DNA of 59,970 nucleotides, taken from positions 174,908 through 234,877 of the forward strand of contig NZ_MUYU01000009.1 of the NCBI RefSeq assembly GCF_002014825.1. The letters run 5' to 3'. The translations under genes and the position numbers were made by a program. Below the pieces are notes generated by a model that saw only the letters and a list, made by a program, of their open reading frames with translations, was not told the DNA's origin and did no database searches. How positions within the stretch are numbered: the stretch's first letter is position 1; each line of letters begins with the position of its first letter. Below are positions 26,510 to 36,841 of the stretch, piece after piece. The stretch comes from Moraxella pluranimalium (GTDB lineage Bacteria; Pseudomonadota; Gammaproteobacteria; Pseudomonadales; Moraxellaceae).

Positions 26510-29302
26510 TCAATCTTTACGCTTAATGCGATAGCGTGATGTTGTTTGTGCGTCACCACTTGGCTTGTCATTGAGTTTTTGCGTCAAGCTTTGGGCAAGT
26601 CTCTCGCCATCGGCAAGCTTTGGATTGACATACACACGCTTGATGCTTGGCTTATCTACCGCTTGGGTTTTATCTGCCCTGCCAAATTGCTTGCTTTGTG
26701 ATTTGCCAAAAGGTTTACCTTGCGCTGCTTTATTAGGCTTAACAAAATTGGGCTTATCAAGGTCTTTTTTGCCCGAATGCTTTTTATCGCCACGCTCAAA
26801 AGTTTTGCGGTCGCCTTTAGCAGACTTATCAAAAGGTTTAAAGGCTTTATCAAACGGCTTATCCGATGTTCTGCCTGATGACTTATCTAAAGATTTCGCA
26901 AATGGCTTTTTATCCGCTTTATCCGCTCTTTGATACGCTTGATTGCGGCCATTTGGCATATCATCGCCATCATGGACATCGACTTGCGCTGTCTTGATGG
27001 CATTTTTGTGACGGATTTCAAAGCTTTGATGGATTGGTTTTTTGATATCAAAATCAAAGCCGATAGTCTCATGCGTGATATTTTTGACATCATAGCGAGC
27101 CGTCAAGCTCTCATCCAGCTCAAAGCGAGTGTAGTTATTACTAAAATACAGCACGCCCCCTGCCGATAAGCGGTTCATCGCACGATTAATCAGCGCCACA
27201 TGGTCACGCTGGACATCAAAAGTGCCTTTGAATTTTTTGGAATTTGAAAAGGTCGGCGGGTCAATAAAAATCACATCATATTGCTCGGTGTTGTTTTTAA
27301 TCCATTCAAACGTATCTTCAGATATGAACTGATATTTTAGTTCATCTTCATGGATTGTATCGAGCACCAAGCCATTTAGGGCAAAGTTTTGTTTACCCCA
27401 ATCCAAATAATTCCCCGACAAATCCACGCTGGTCACGCACTTAGCACCGCCAAGCGCTGCGTGCACACTTGCCGAGCAGGTATATGAAAACAGGTTCAGC
27501 ACTCGCTTGCCACGACTTGCCGATTTGACAAGCCCGCGCATATTGCGATGGTCGATGAACAGCCCCGTGTCGAGATACTCGGTAAAATTAACATAAAAAT
27601 ATGCCCCATCTTCGGCTGCCACCCACATTTTTTTGCGCTTGGTGGTTTCGTTTTTGGTGTATTGTTCATTACCCGATTGGCGGGCACGAGTCTTGATAAA
27701 GATGGACTCACGAGCCACGCCAAACACTTCACGCACCGAATGTAGCACTAGATTAAATCGTGCTTTGGCGACATCGGCAGGAATTTGCTTGGGCGGTGCG
27801 TACTCTTGGACATGGATTTTGTCACCATAGACATCGATGGCGACATTGAAATTTGGCAAATCTGCATCATAGACACGCAGATTGGTTACGCCTTGTCTGA
27901 CCGCTTGTTTTTTTAGATTGGCTAAATTTTTCTGCAGACGATTGATAAATTCTTGAGCATCATCAATCTGCACATCACGGCGTTCATAATCACGGATTAG
28001 ACTTGGCAGTGGCGATAGGTTTAGCTTGCCATGACGAAAATACACCGTTAGTGCGCCGTTATGACAGCGTAAAGTATTCGGCTCGATGATTGGTAGCGTA
28101 TCGGCGTGTTCGATGTGGCTAGCAAGCACCGCCATATACGCATCACTCACACCTGCTGTACGCAGTCCTGCACTCACCTGCAAACCCACACCGTGATACA
28201 ACGGCTTGATAAAATCACTGTCGCCAAGTCGCTCGCCATACGGTGGATTGGTGATGACAAGTGGTTTTGTGGCAGTGATTTTCTCCAGCGCACCCGACAG
28301 CTGTGCGGCACTACGCTGCTCTAGCTGTACTTTGTGCAAAACTGGTGATAATCCTGACGCCATCAGATTCTTGTGGCACGCTTGCACCGCATGAGCATCA
28401 GCATCAAAGGCGATGACAGTTAAGTGGCTATTTTGTAATTTATCTAAATTATCATGGAATTGATTTTGGGCATTGGCGACCATCTCATCCCACAAGTCTT
28501 CATCATGATGTTGCCAACAATAAAAGCCAAATTCATCACTAGCCTTATCCAATCCCACCGGATAATTGGCACGCATGAGCAGCGCTTCGGTGATGAATGT
28601 ACCCGAGCCACACATCGGGTCGATGATGGCATCAAACGCACTCTTGTGCCAACCACATTCATACAGCAGCGCCGATGCCAAGTTTTCTTTTAGGGGTGCG
28701 GCGGTATTGGCGACACGATAGCCACGGCGATGTAGGCTAGTACCTGATAAATCAAGGAATAGTTCGGCAAATTTATTATTCGCCGCTGCAAAAATCTGAA
28801 AGTCAGGCGACTTGGCATCAACATCTGGGCGTGCGCCAAAAGCACGGTTAAAGGTATCAGCAATCGCATCTTTGATACGCAAGGTGGCAAACTGCTGATT
28901 GACCGTCAGACGCTTATCGGTACTTAGGCGAATGGCAAATCGATGCTCAAGCCCAAACAGCTTAGTCCAGTCGATACGAGCGGTGAACTGATACAGGGCT
29001 TCTGGCACATCTTCGTTCAGCACTTCTACGCCATTATCAATTTTTTGTTTAAAATGATATTCACCAAGTGGCAACAGTACGCGGCTTGCCACACGGCTAA
29101 ATAAGCAGATATGATACAGCTTAGCCAAATTCAGCGACACCAGCACACGCCCTGCACGCAGGATTTGTGGCGCAAGTCCAAAGCTATCAAGCTCAATCAC
29201 GAGCGCCTGTTCCAAGCCATCGGCACAAGTGATGACACCATGAAAGTCATCAGCATTAAAATTCGCCAAATCAGCAAAATAAGTCGGGGTGTGCGTGGTC
29301 AT
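26510..29302 (-). CDS. rlmL: Fused 23S rRNA methyltransferase RlmKL with a long basic tail
   Basis: 930 aa from the ATG at 29302. The codon at 29311 is TTG and less likely as a start. The order is an N-terminal THUMP region, the RlmL methyltransferase with NPPYGERLGD (m2G2445), then the RlmK methyltransferase with FIDPPTFSNSKKF (m7G2069). E. coli RlmKL is about 700 aa. Here a tail of about 150 residues (about 780-930) is added. It is very rich in Lys, Asp, Ser and Phe, with repeated DKPF/DKSF-type units, and ends RYRIKRKD. It is probably disordered and RNA-binding. Confidence 0.95.
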   Translation of the reverse strand: MTTHTPTYFADLANFNADDFHGVITCADGLEQALVIELDSFGLAPQILRAGRVLVSLNLAKLYHICLFSRVASRVLLPLGEYHFKQKIDNGVEVLNEDVPEALYQFTARIDWTKLFGLEHRFAIRLSTDKRLTVNQQFATLRIKDAIADTFNRAFGARPDVDAKSPDFQIFAAANNKFAELFLDLSGTSLHRRGYRVANTAAPLKENLASALLYECGWHKSAFDAIIDPMCGSGTFITEALLMRANYPVGLDKASDEFGFYCWQHHDEDLWDEMVANAQNQFHDNLDKLQNSHLTVIAFDADAHAVQACHKNLMASGLSPVLHKVQLEQRSAAQLSGALEKITATKPLVITNPPYGERLGDSDFIKPLYHGVGLQVSAGLRTAGVSDAYMAVLASHIEHADTLPIIEPNTLRCHNGALTVYFRHGKLNLSPLPSLIRDYERRDVQIDDAQEFINRLQKNLANLKKQAVRQGVTNLRVYDADLPNFNVAIDVYGDKIHVQEYAPPKQIPADVAKARFNLVLHSVREVFGVARESIFIKTRARQSGNEQYTKNETTKRKKMWVAAEDGAYFYVNFTEYLDTGLFIDHRNMRGLVKSASRGKRVLNLFSYTCSASVHAALGGAKCVTSVDLSGNYLDWGKQNFALNGLVLDTIHEDELKYQFISEDTFEWIKNNTEQYDVIFIDPPTFSNSKKFKGTFDVQRDHVALINRAMNRLSAGGVLYFSNNYTRFELDESLTARYDVKNITHETIGFDFDIKKPIHQSFEIRHKNAIKTAQVDVHDGDDMPNGRNQAYQRADKADKKPFAKSLDKSSGRTSDKPFDKAFKPFDKSAKGDRKTFERGDKKHSGKKDLDKPNFVKPNKAAQGKPFGKSQSKQFGRADKTQAVDKPSIKRVYVNPKLADGERLAQSLTQKLNDKPSGDAQTTSRYRIKRKD

Positions 29303-29386
29303 ACTATCCAATCAATTACAAGAATAAAAGCTGATTATTATAGCATATATCATCGCCAAAATCCTGCACATCCGTTAAGAAAATAA

Positions 29387-29422
29387 AACCGCTTTTGGTC
29401 ACACATAGACACAAAAGCGGTT
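29387..29422. terminator. Terminator downstream of mscS
   Basis: AACCGCTTTTG/CAAAAGCGGTT stem of 11 bp around a 14-base loop, followed on the minus strand by TTTATTTTC. It separates mscS from rlmKL. Confidence 0.75.
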
Positions 29423-29484
29423 AAAGCATCATGGATTGATAATGTCTTTGGATGATGCTTTGGGTAGTATCTTAGGTAGCATCT

Positions 29485-30636
29485 TTAGACAGCGTCTGAT
29501 GACTTCTGAATAATCACTTTTTTAACATCATCCGCCCCATCATCAAGAATCAGCTTCATATACGGATAAGGCACTTCAACGCCTGCATCATCCAGTGCTC
29601 GTTTGATTTTTTCGTTGATATTTTCTTTAATCACAGGGATGCGAGCCACCGATAATGGCGCAACCCAAAAACGCACGATGATATTAATCCCAGACTCACC
29701 AATGCCATCGACGGTGGCAATCGGCGCAGGGTGTTTGAGGACGACTTCATCTTTTTGGAGCGTCTTAATAATCGCACTGCGAGCTTTGGTAATATCGGCG
29801 TGTAGCCCGATACGAGTTTTGACATCAAAGCGAATCATCTTTTTGGATGTCAAATTCACCACTTCAGACGATGCGACCGCTGAGTTTGGGATAATAATGA
29901 TGATATTATCACGGTCAAGGATTTGGGTCGCTCGCAGTGAAATCTTGACCACACGCCCTTCTTTATCGCCCAAGCGAATCCAGTCCCCCACCTGAAACGA
30001 CTGCTCCACCAAAATCACAATACCTGCGATAAAGTTCGCCAAAGTGCTTTGGGATGCCCAGCCCACCGCAAGACCTGCGATACCCAGACCTGCGACGATG
30101 GAGAAAATATCAAAGCCAAATTTTGCCATCACGGTGGCAAATGCCAAGACCAAAATCAGCACGAGTAGCAAGTTTTTGAGCAGTTGTTCAATCGATGCAT
30201 TCAAATCATAGTGCTTAAGCACGCTACTGACCATCTGCCCACTCACCGCCCACAGCACATAATAAAAGCCCGCCCAAGTTGCCGCTTTGGCAGTTGCCTT
30301 GACCAAATCTGCCTGAATACCAATCTGCGACATCACCGCAATCAGACTGGTCATAAACCACAGATAACGCAAAGTCGCACGGGCAATGCGTGCATAACGA
30401 TGCGATAAATTAAAAATCTTGCGGACTGACTTGACCAGATAGACAAGTAGCCAATAAATAAAGCCAATCACCACAAGCAAAATGACAATCTTGATGCCTG
30501 TGCCCAAAAAAGACAAACCAAGCTTTGACCAGTTTAGCGTCTGGTCATCCAATGACCCACCCAATAGCCAATAGATATTGTGATATAATTCCCTTAAGAT
30601 TTTTTCAAAAAACTGAGTAATGTCAGACGCATTCAT
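29485..30636 (-). CDS. mscS: Small-conductance mechanosensitive channel, MscS family
   Basis: 383 aa. Several N-terminal membrane segments (about residues 40-70, 90-110, 115-140, 150-190) precede the pore helix GLGIAGLAVGWASQSTLANFIAGI and the beta domain (FQVGDWIRLGDKEGRV). The C-terminal alpha/beta vestibule follows. It protects cells from osmotic downshock. It is longer than E. coli MscS (286 aa) by an additional N-terminal helix pair. It ends at a strong terminator. Confidence 0.92.
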   Translation of the reverse strand: MNASDITQFFEKILRELYHNIYWLLGGSLDDQTLNWSKLGLSFLGTGIKIVILLVVIGFIYWLLVYLVKSVRKIFNLSHRYARIARATLRYLWFMTSLIAVMSQIGIQADLVKATAKAATWAGFYYVLWAVSGQMVSSVLKHYDLNASIEQLLKNLLLVLILVLAFATVMAKFGFDIFSIVAGLGIAGLAVGWASQSTLANFIAGIVILVEQSFQVGDWIRLGDKEGRVVKISLRATQILDRDNIIIIIPNSAVASSEVVNLTSKKMIRFDVKTRIGLHADITKARSAIIKTLQKDEVVLKHPAPIATVDGIGESGINIIVRFWVAPLSVARIPVIKENINEKIKRALDDAGVEVPYPYMKLILDDGADDVKKVIIQKSSDAV

Positions 30637-30950
30637 AATCGTGGCATCTTATTGAATTGATGAATAAATAACAAAAATACACTCATTATTTTAACAAATT
30701 AATTGGCAAGCACCAATGATAAACTGTTTAATTTTGCTTGTTTTTTGCAAATTTTTCATCATCACCAGTTTTATCGCATTAAATCATCACTTTATCCCAA
30801 GTTTTATTTATATTTATCTTATGAACTTCTTATCAATTACCCTTGCTATTTTGATGCGTTTTGGCAAAATGACGAAACAATGTTACAATAGCCATCTTTA
30901 TCATTATACTCAATCCATTTGACCATTCATCACTCAACTAAGGCATCCAC
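30637..30950. other. Intergenic region between mscS and lysO (314 bp)
   Basis: Divergent, AT-rich spacer without a supported gene. Short readings in it are hydrophobic by composition only. The lysO promoter is at 30861-30889. The mscS promoter was not resolved. Confidence 0.6.
30861..30889 (+). promoter_or_regulatory. Promoter of lysO
   Basis: TTGGCA (30861-30866) and TACAAT (30884-30889) with 17-bp spacing. The predicted start is near 30896, about 55 nt before the ATG. Confidence 0.7.
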
Positions 30951-31859
30951 ATGGAAGGCATTATCACCCTATTACTCATCCTAAGCCCGATGTTTATTGG
31001 CTTTGCTCTGCCGACCAACACCGCATGGGTAAAAAAAGCCGAAACCGCACTGTCTTATTTGGTCTATATCCTGCTCATCGTCATCGGCATTGAGCTTGGT
31101 CTGGTCGAAAATCTACACCAAAAACTCGGCGCAATCGCCGTCTATCTATCCACTTTGATGGCACTGACCATCAGCTTTGGCTTGGTGTCACTCATGGTTT
31201 TTGACCGTATTTCGCCGTGTCAATATCGTGAACAAGGCACAGGCGGCACAAAGCCAAAGGTCAGCATTCGTGGTAGCTTGGTGCAGTTATTTTGCTTGGC
31301 GGTGGGCTTTGTGTTAGCACAGCTTCTACCACCCGAATTATTGCCCCATGACAAGACTACGACGGTGCTACTGATGGCACTGCTGTTTTTGGTGGGTATT
31401 TCGCTCAAAGGCTCGGGCATTAGCCTGCGTGAAGCCATGCTAAATAAACGGGGCTTACAAATCAGCCTTGTGTTTATGGCATTTACACTATTAAGCGGTG
31501 TCGTCTATGCGCTGATTTTTGATGATGTTTCCATCACCAAAGGCTTGGCATTGGCATCAGGCTTTGGTTGGTATTCGCTCTCTGGTACAATTATGACTGA
31601 TGCTTATGGTGCAGTTTGGGGCAGTGTGGCACTGCTCAATGACCTTGGGCGAGAAGTGATTGCACTGATTTTTATCCCGATGGTGATGCGTTATTCGTCA
31701 TCATCAGCGATTGGTCTTGGGGGTGTGACAAGCCTTGATTTTACCCTACCGACCATCATCCAATCAGGCGGCACTAAGATTATGCCACTGGTGATTAGCT
31801 TTGGTTTTATTACCAATGTCGTCTCGCCTGTGCTGATGGTGTTGTTTAGTTCGTTTTAA
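30951..31859 (+). CDS. lysO: Lysine exporter LysO (YbjE family)
   Basis: 302 aa membrane protein with eight or so hydrophobic segments. It matches the LysO/YbjE family (PF03956), with the conserved SGFGWYSLSGTIMTDAYG segment and an acidic residue in FALP and GIELGL regions. LysO exports L-lysine and toxic analogues such as thialysine. It is a single gene with its own promoter and is convergent with the following AEC transporter gene. An imperfect inverted repeat near 31866-31908 may end both. Confidence 0.9.
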   Translation: MEGIITLLLILSPMFIGFALPTNTAWVKKAETALSYLVYILLIVIGIELGLVENLHQKLGAIAVYLSTLMALTISFGLVSLMVFDRISPCQYREQGTGGTKPKVSIRGSLVQLFCLAVGFVLAQLLPPELLPHDKTTTVLLMALLFLVGISLKGSGISLREAMLNKRGLQISLVFMAFTLLSGVVYALIFDDVSITKGLALASGFGWYSLSGTIMTDAYGAVWGSVALLNDLGREVIALIFIPMVMRYSSSSAIGLGGVTSLDFTLPTIIQSGGTKIMPLVISFGFITNVVSPVLMVLFSSF

Positions 31860-31900
31860 TGATGGTGGTGTGATTTATCATAGGTTGGCACGTCTATCAA

Positions 31901-32857
31901 TCACACCAAGCCCATAATCCGTAGCATCGCCATACCAACCGCCATACCAAGCATACTCATCACAGTGGTAAAGCCCAAGATATTGGCAGCCAGCACATCA
32001 TTACCACCCATTGCCTTTGCCATCACATAGCTTGCTGCCGCTGCAGGGCTTGCCACCATCAAAAACAGCACGCCCATCTCAATCGGCGCAAGGCTGAATG
32101 CCAATCCAAATGCCACCGCCATGAGTGGCGCAACCACAATCCGCCCAATGCTCGCCTGCATCGATACCCCTGATAATGACAGCATGGATTTGACATTGAG
32201 TGTCGCACCTGCGCAGATGAGCGCCAACGGCAAAGCAACAGCGCCGAGTAGCTCACCAGTTTTATAGGCGAATTTTGGCAACTCAGGCAATGCCAATGCC
32301 TTGTAGCCAAATGCAGAAACCAGAGCGATAATTAAGGGATTTTTGATAATATGCAGTAGTACATCTTTAGCTTGATGGACAAATCCACCACCACTTTGCA
32401 TCGTGCGTGATAGCGTAATCACCGCCAAAATATTATACACGATGGTCAGCATGCCCATATACACTGCACCGATACCAAGCCCTTCGTTGCCATAGGCGTT
32501 TGACACCACTGCCAGCGACATAATCGCCATATTGGAGCGAAACACCCCTTGCACGAACACCCCTTTATCCGCCACATCCTTGACCAAAAACTTGGCATAC
32601 AGTTCAGCCAAGATAAACAATGCAAAAGTACACGCAAGCCCTGCGGTCAACAGATTAACCTGCTTGGCATAATCCACATCGCTTTTTATCACACTAAAAA
32701 ACAACAAGCATGGTAAGCAATAACTAAACACCATTTTTGATGCTACTTCAATAAAGCCTGGATTGATGACACTGCGTTTTTGCATCATAAAGCCAAGCCC
32801 CATCAAGATCAGGTTGGGCAGGGTAATCGAAATCGCAAATACAATGGCGTCAAGCAT
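31901..32857 (-). CDS. AEC-family (auxin-efflux-carrier-like) transporter
   Basis: 318 aa, about ten membrane segments in two inverted halves. ITLPNLILMGLGFMMQKR at the start and a mid-protein SNAYGNEGLGIGAVYMGM region are typical of bacterial AEC (PF03547) proteins. These export or import organic acids such as malonate or malate. The substrate cannot be read from the sequence. The gene is monocistronic, upstream of mnmG's terminator region in the opposite reading sense of lysO. Confidence 0.85.
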   Translation of the reverse strand: MLDAIVFAISITLPNLILMGLGFMMQKRSVINPGFIEVASKMVFSYCLPCLLFFSVIKSDVDYAKQVNLLTAGLACTFALFILAELYAKFLVKDVADKGVFVQGVFRSNMAIMSLAVVSNAYGNEGLGIGAVYMGMLTIVYNILAVITLSRTMQSGGGFVHQAKDVLLHIIKNPLIIALVSAFGYKALALPELPKFAYKTGELLGAVALPLALICAGATLNVKSMLSLSGVSMQASIGRIVVAPLMAVAFGLAFSLAPIEMGVLFLMVASPAAAASYVMAKAMGGNDVLAANILGFTTVMSMLGMAVGMAMLRIMGLV

Positions 32858-32906
32858 GATGCATTCTCCTATTATTTATTAATTTTTTTGGATAATTGCT
32901 TGCAAA

Positions 32907-32929
32907 CAAAAGGGCTGACATATCAGCCC
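32907..32929 (-). terminator. Terminator of mnmG
   Basis: On the minus strand GGGCTGA/TCAGCCC with a four-base loop and a TTTTG tail begins 8 bp after the mnmG stop. Confidence 0.85.
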
Positions 32930-32936
32930 CAGAGAA

Positions 32937-34835
32937 TTAGGATAAGATCTCTTGTTGTTTTTTGAGTTTTTTAATTGTCATGGCAAGTAGGCTCACCGCC
33001 GCAGGTGTCACCCCACTGATGCGAGATGCTTGGGCAAGTGTCGCCGGTCGCACTTGGCTTAGCTTTTGGACGATTTCATTGGACAAGCCTGACACAGTCG
33101 TATAGTCAAAATCCATCGGCAGTGGCGTATTTTCAAGGCGTTTCATCTGCTCGATTTCGTCATTTTGGCGGTCGATATAGCCTGCGTATTTCACAGCAAT
33201 CTCAATCTGTTCGCCCACTTCAGGACTTGCCGTACTATCGGCGACTTTGGCAATATCACCAAAGCTGATGTTTGGACGCTTGAGCAAATCAAGCAAGGTA
33301 TTTTCTTTGGTCAAAACTTCATCAGTATTAGCCATAAATGCCTTGCCGATGGCGTTGTTTGGCGTTGCCCAAATCTCTTGTAGGCGTGCACTTTCTGATG
33401 CGATGGCATCCATTTTTTGATTAAATTTCGCCCAGCGTTCATCATCAATCAAGCCAAGCTTGCGACCGATGGCGGTCAGACGCTGGTCGGCATTATCTTC
33501 ACGCAGTAGCAAGCGATGCTCGGCACGGCTGGTGAACATACGATACGGCTCTTTGGTGCCATGCGTAATCAAATCATCAACCAGTACGCCAAGATAGGCT
33601 TCATTACGCTTAGGCGTCCAAAACTCTTTATCCTGACTGGATAAAGCAGCATTAATCCCTGCGAGCAGCCCCTGTGCTGCCGCTTCTTCATAGCCTGTCG
33701 TGCCGTTGATTTGCCCTGCAAAATACAGCTGTTCGATGGATTTGGTTTCTAAGGTTGGCTTAAGATTTTGTGGGTCAAAATAATCATACTCGATGGCGTA
33801 GCCGGGGCGTGTGATGTGTGCATTTTCTAGCCCTTTCATACTATGGATAAAGGCAACTTGCACATCAAACGGTAGGCTTGTTGAGATACCATTTGGGTAT
33901 AGCTCATGCGTGGTCAAGCCTTCAGGTTCAATAAAAATCTGATGGCTGTCTTTATCGGCAAAGCGATGAATTTTATCTTCAATCGATGGGCAATAGCGTG
34001 GGCCGACGCCTTCGATTTTACCGCTGAACATCGGACTGCGGTCGAGATTTTCACGGATGATGTCATGCGTGCGTTCATTGGTGTGGGTGATATAGCAGTT
34101 CACTTGGGTTGGGTGCATGGACACATCACCCATATAGCTCATCACCGGCAGTGGCGTATCACCCGGCTGCACCGTCATCACACTAAAATCCACCGTACGA
34201 GCATCAATACGAGCAGGCGTACCTGTCTTTAGGCGACCCACAGGCAGCTTAAGTTCACGCAAGCGATCCGCTAAGCGAATGGCAGGCATATCCCCAGCAC
34301 GGCCACCGCTTTGGTGCTCAAGCCCGACATGAATCACCCCGCCCAAAAATGTCCCCGAAGTCAGCACCACCGCATGGGTATCAAAGCGTACGCCCGTTGC
34401 TGTCACGACCGCCACTGCTTTGCCATTTTCGACGATGATATCATCGACAGGCTGTTGAAATAAGTCTAGGTTTGGCTGATTTTCGAGCGTATGACGGATT
34501 GCCGCCTTATATAAGATACGATCCGCTTGGGCACGGGTCGCACGCACTGCCGCCCCTTTTCGGCTGTTCAGCACGCGAAACTGAATGCCTGCTTTATCTG
34601 TCGCCAGCGCCATCGCACCGCCAAGCGCATCCACTTCACGTACCAGATGCGACTTGCCAATACCGCCAATGGCAGGGTTGCAGCTCATCTGACCCAGCGT
34701 TTCGATATTGTGGGTAATCAGCATGGTCGCTGCGCCCATACGAGCAGCTGCCAACGCCGCTTCGGTGCCTGCATGACCACCGCCGACGACGATGACATCA
34801 TATTTTTTTGGATAAGTATAAGTGCTTTGGCTCAT
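32937..34835 (-). CDS. mnmG: tRNA uridine-5-carboxymethylaminomethyl synthase MnmG (GidA)
   Basis: 632 aa. FAD-binding motif [21 protein letters not shown] at the start (read in two parts), the GidA signatures [20 protein letters not shown] and [15 protein letters not shown], and the helical C-terminal domain are all present. With MnmE it adds the cmnm5 group at U34 of tRNAs. The start is the ATG at 34835. It is a single gene with its own terminator. Confidence 0.97.
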   Translation of the reverse strand: MSQSTYTYPKKYDVIVVGGGHAGTEAALAAARMGAATMLITHNIETLGQMSCNPAIGGIGKSHLVREVDALGGAMALATDKAGIQFRVLNSRKGAAVRATRAQADRILYKAAIRHTLENQPNLDLFQQPVDDIIVENGKAVAVVTATGVRFDTHAVVLTSGTFLGGVIHVGLEHQSGGRAGDMPAIRLADRLRELKLPVGRLKTGTPARIDARTVDFSVMTVQPGDTPLPVMSYMGDVSMHPTQVNCYITHTNERTHDIIRENLDRSPMFSGKIEGVGPRYCPSIEDKIHRFADKDSHQIFIEPEGLTTHELYPNGISTSLPFDVQVAFIHSMKGLENAHITRPGYAIEYDYFDPQNLKPTLETKSIEQLYFAGQINGTTGYEEAAAQGLLAGINAALSSQDKEFWTPKRNEAYLGVLVDDLITHGTKEPYRMFTSRAEHRLLLREDNADQRLTAIGRKLGLIDDERWAKFNQKMDAIASESARLQEIWATPNNAIGKAFMANTDEVLTKENTLLDLLKRPNISFGDIAKVADSTASPEVGEQIEIAVKYAGYIDRQNDEIEQMKRLENTPLPMDFDYTTVSGLSNEIVQKLSQVRPATLAQASRISGVTPAAVSLLAMTIKKLKKQQEILS

Positions 34836-35264
34836 GGCTTGCTCTGATGATCTTGGAATACTGTAAAAGATAGAAAAATGCGCTTATTTTAGCACAGTTT
34901 GGACGATTTTAGCAGTGCTTATGCGGTCAATTGGCGACTACCCATCAGATTTGGGATCGATGACTGATGATACTATTGTAAGATTCGTGCATTTTTTACC
35001 AAACAGATTGACTGACCTTTTATAGGATACACACCACCCCATGAATGTTGTATAATTTTATATGTTAAAAATCAAATACTTATAAACTTTATCACAAAAT
35101 TATCAAATTTTTGCCAAAAAATGTTTGACACCTGTGTAAATTTCTATATAATACGCACCACAACGAACGAACACAGCAACACAATCTAGCGTGTTCAGTT
35201 CAAAACTTAAAATGTGATACCTTGACACAGTATCAGTTTTCCAAATGATGGAAAAGACATTTTA
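34836..35264. other. Intergenic region between mnmG and the tRNA pair (429 bp)
   Basis: AT-rich, without a supported gene. It contains the divergent mnmG upstream region and, at 35125-35152, the strong tRNA promoter. A TATAAT hexamer at 35051-35056 has no matching -35 box and is probably chance in AT-rich DNA. Confidence 0.6.
35125..35152 (+). promoter_or_regulatory. Promoter of the tRNA-Val/tRNA-Asp unit
   Basis: Perfect TTGACA (35125-35130) and perfect TATAAT (35147-35152), 16 bp apart, about 110 bp before tRNA-Val. Downstream DNA is AT-poor only after the tRNAs start. Confidence 0.88.
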
Positions 35265-35340
35265 GGGTGGTTAGCTCAGTTGGTAGAGCATCTGCCTTAC
35301 AAGCAGAGGGTCAGCGGTTCGATCCCGTTACCACCCACCA
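35265..35340 (+). tRNA. tRNA-Val (anticodon TAC)
   Basis: 76 nt with an encoded CCA end. The acceptor GGGTGGT pairs with ACCACCC. The anticodon arm CTGCC-TTACAAG-type loop shows TAC, and the T arm GGTTCGATCC is standard. Four bases separate it from tRNA-Asp. Confidence 0.98.
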
Positions 35341-35344
35341 CTAT

Positions 35345-35421
35345 GCAGCGGTAGTTCAGTTGGTTAGAATACCGGCCTGTCACGCCGGGGGTCGCGGGTT
35401 CGAGCCCCGTCCGCTGCGCCA
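35345..35421 (+). tRNA. tRNA-Asp (anticodon GTC)
   Basis: 77 nt with encoded CCA. Acceptor GCAGCGG pairs with CCGCTGC, the anticodon loop CTGTCAC shows GTC, and the T arm GGTTCGAGCC is normal. It is co-transcribed with tRNA-Val and ends at a strong terminator. Confidence 0.98.
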
Positions 35422-35429
35422 CTATTCGA

Positions 35430-35460
35430 AAATCTCAAGTATCATGCTTGAGATTTTTTT
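35430..35460 (+). terminator. Terminator of the tRNA unit
   Basis: AAATCTCAAG/CTTGAGATTT stem with a seven-base loop and a run of Ts. Confidence 0.9.
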
Positions 35461-35549
35461 ATTTGTCCAAAAAAACTTGCACCATCATCTTTATCCCTTA
35501 TAAATTTTCGTATAGAATAGCAATTTTAACGCAACAAAAGGGAATGATG

Positions 35550-36788
35550 ATGAAACACAGCAGGCTCACACTTGCCATCTTGGCAAGCCTAGCCATCGGC
35601 ACTGCAAGCACCGCTCAAGCCGCTCCGCTACTACACACACATGGCGATTACAGCTTTGCCAATCACAGCAAGGCAAATGCTTATCTTGAGATTGATGTCA
35701 AAGCCTTTGAAGACAACATTACTCGCCTACAAAAGACACTCAAAGACAGCACCAAAATCTGTGCCATCATGAAAGCAGATGCCTATGGCAACGGCATTGA
35801 TTTGTTGATGCCAAGTATCATTAAGCTTGGCGTGCCTTGCATCGGCATTGCAAGCAACGAAGAAGCTCGTGTGGCTCGTGCACATGGCTACAAAGGCATC
35901 ATCATGCGTGTACGCCTAGCAGATGCTGGTGAAGTTGAATCTGCGCTTGATTACGACATCACCGAGCTGACCGGTAGCCTTAGCCACGCCCTAAGCCTAA
36001 ATGACATCGCCCAAAAACACGGCAAAACCATCAATTATCATCTAGCACTAAACTCTGGCAGTATGGACCGCAATGGTATCGATGTCAGTACCGATAGTGG
36101 CAAAATTGACGCCTTTGCCATCACCAAGCTCTCCCACATTAACATCACAGGCATCATGACACATTATGCCAATGAAGATACCGAGTTTGTACAAGCGCGC
36201 CTTGCCGTGTTCAATGAGCAAGCGGACTGGCTAATCAAGACTGCCAAGCTTGATCGCAACAAACTTACCCTGCACACCGCCAACTCATTTGCCACCATCA
36301 GCGTGCCTGAGAGTCATCTGGACATGGTGCGCCCCGGCGGCTTGATTTATGGCGATACCATCGATGCCAAGCCTGCTTATAAGCCAATTATGAGCTTTAA
36401 GACCAAAGTGGCGTCCGTGCAGTTTTACCCTGCGGGTACGACCGTCGGCTATGATGGCACACATACACTGACCCGTGATTCATATTTGGCAAACCTACCA
36501 TTTGGCTACTCTGATGGCTATCGCCGAGCCTTTACCAATAAAGGTACAGTGCTGATTGGCGGTGAACGCGCACCTGTAGTTGGCAAGGTATCGATGAATA
36601 CCACGATGGTCGATGTGACGGATATTGTCGCCAAAAAAGGTATCAATATCGGTGATGAAGTTGTCATCTATGGCGCACAAGGCGATGCTCGCATCACGCA
36701 AGCCGAAATCGAAGACATTAATGGCGCACTACTGGCTGACCTTTATACCATTTGGGGCAATTCAAATCCCAAAGTCATCAAGCCATAA
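35550..36788 (+). CDS. Periplasmic broad-specificity amino-acid racemase (Bsr type)
   Basis: 412 aa from the third of three tandem ATGs (AGGGA box 6 nt upstream). A signal peptide (about residues 1-24, ending AQA) precedes the mature protein. PLP lysine is K75 in IMKADAYGNG. The following LLMPSIIKLGVPCIGIAS, the HTANSFAT and MVRPGG motifs, and the C-terminal NGALLADLYTIWGN match Vibrio BsrV-type racemases rather than cytoplasmic Alr. Cysteines 71 and 97 are placed where Bsr enzymes have a disulfide. Such enzymes make non-canonical D-amino acids that modify peptidoglycan and act on neighbours. Confidence 0.9.
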   Translation: MKHSRLTLAILASLAIGTASTAQAAPLLHTHGDYSFANHSKANAYLEIDVKAFEDNITRLQKTLKDSTKICAIMKADAYGNGIDLLMPSIIKLGVPCIGIASNEEARVARAHGYKGIIMRVRLADAGEVESALDYDITELTGSLSHALSLNDIAQKHGKTINYHLALNSGSMDRNGIDVSTDSGKIDAFAITKLSHINITGIMTHYANEDTEFVQARLAVFNEQADWLIKTAKLDRNKLTLHTANSFATISVPESHLDMVRPGGLIYGDTIDAKPAYKPIMSFKTKVASVQFYPAGTTVGYDGTHTLTRDSYLANLPFGYSDGYRRAFTNKGTVLIGGERAPVVGKVSMNTTMVDVTDIVAKKGINIGDEVVIYGAQGDARITQAEIEDINGALLADLYTIWGNSNPKVIKP

Positions 36789-36841
36789 AGTATGCACCTT
36801 GTCATTTATCCTGATAAATAGCTAATCATTAGGAATTTGCG

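Noticed and set aside
31866..31908. Inverted repeat TGGTGTGAT/ATCACACCA between lysO and the AEC transporter gene as a terminator
   Set aside because: The loop is long, there is no T run, and it overlaps the transporter stop. I mention it only in the gene entry.
35051..35056. TATAAT as a promoter upstream of the tRNAs
   Set aside because: No -35 box lies at 15-19 bp. The consensus promoter at 35125-35152 is far better.
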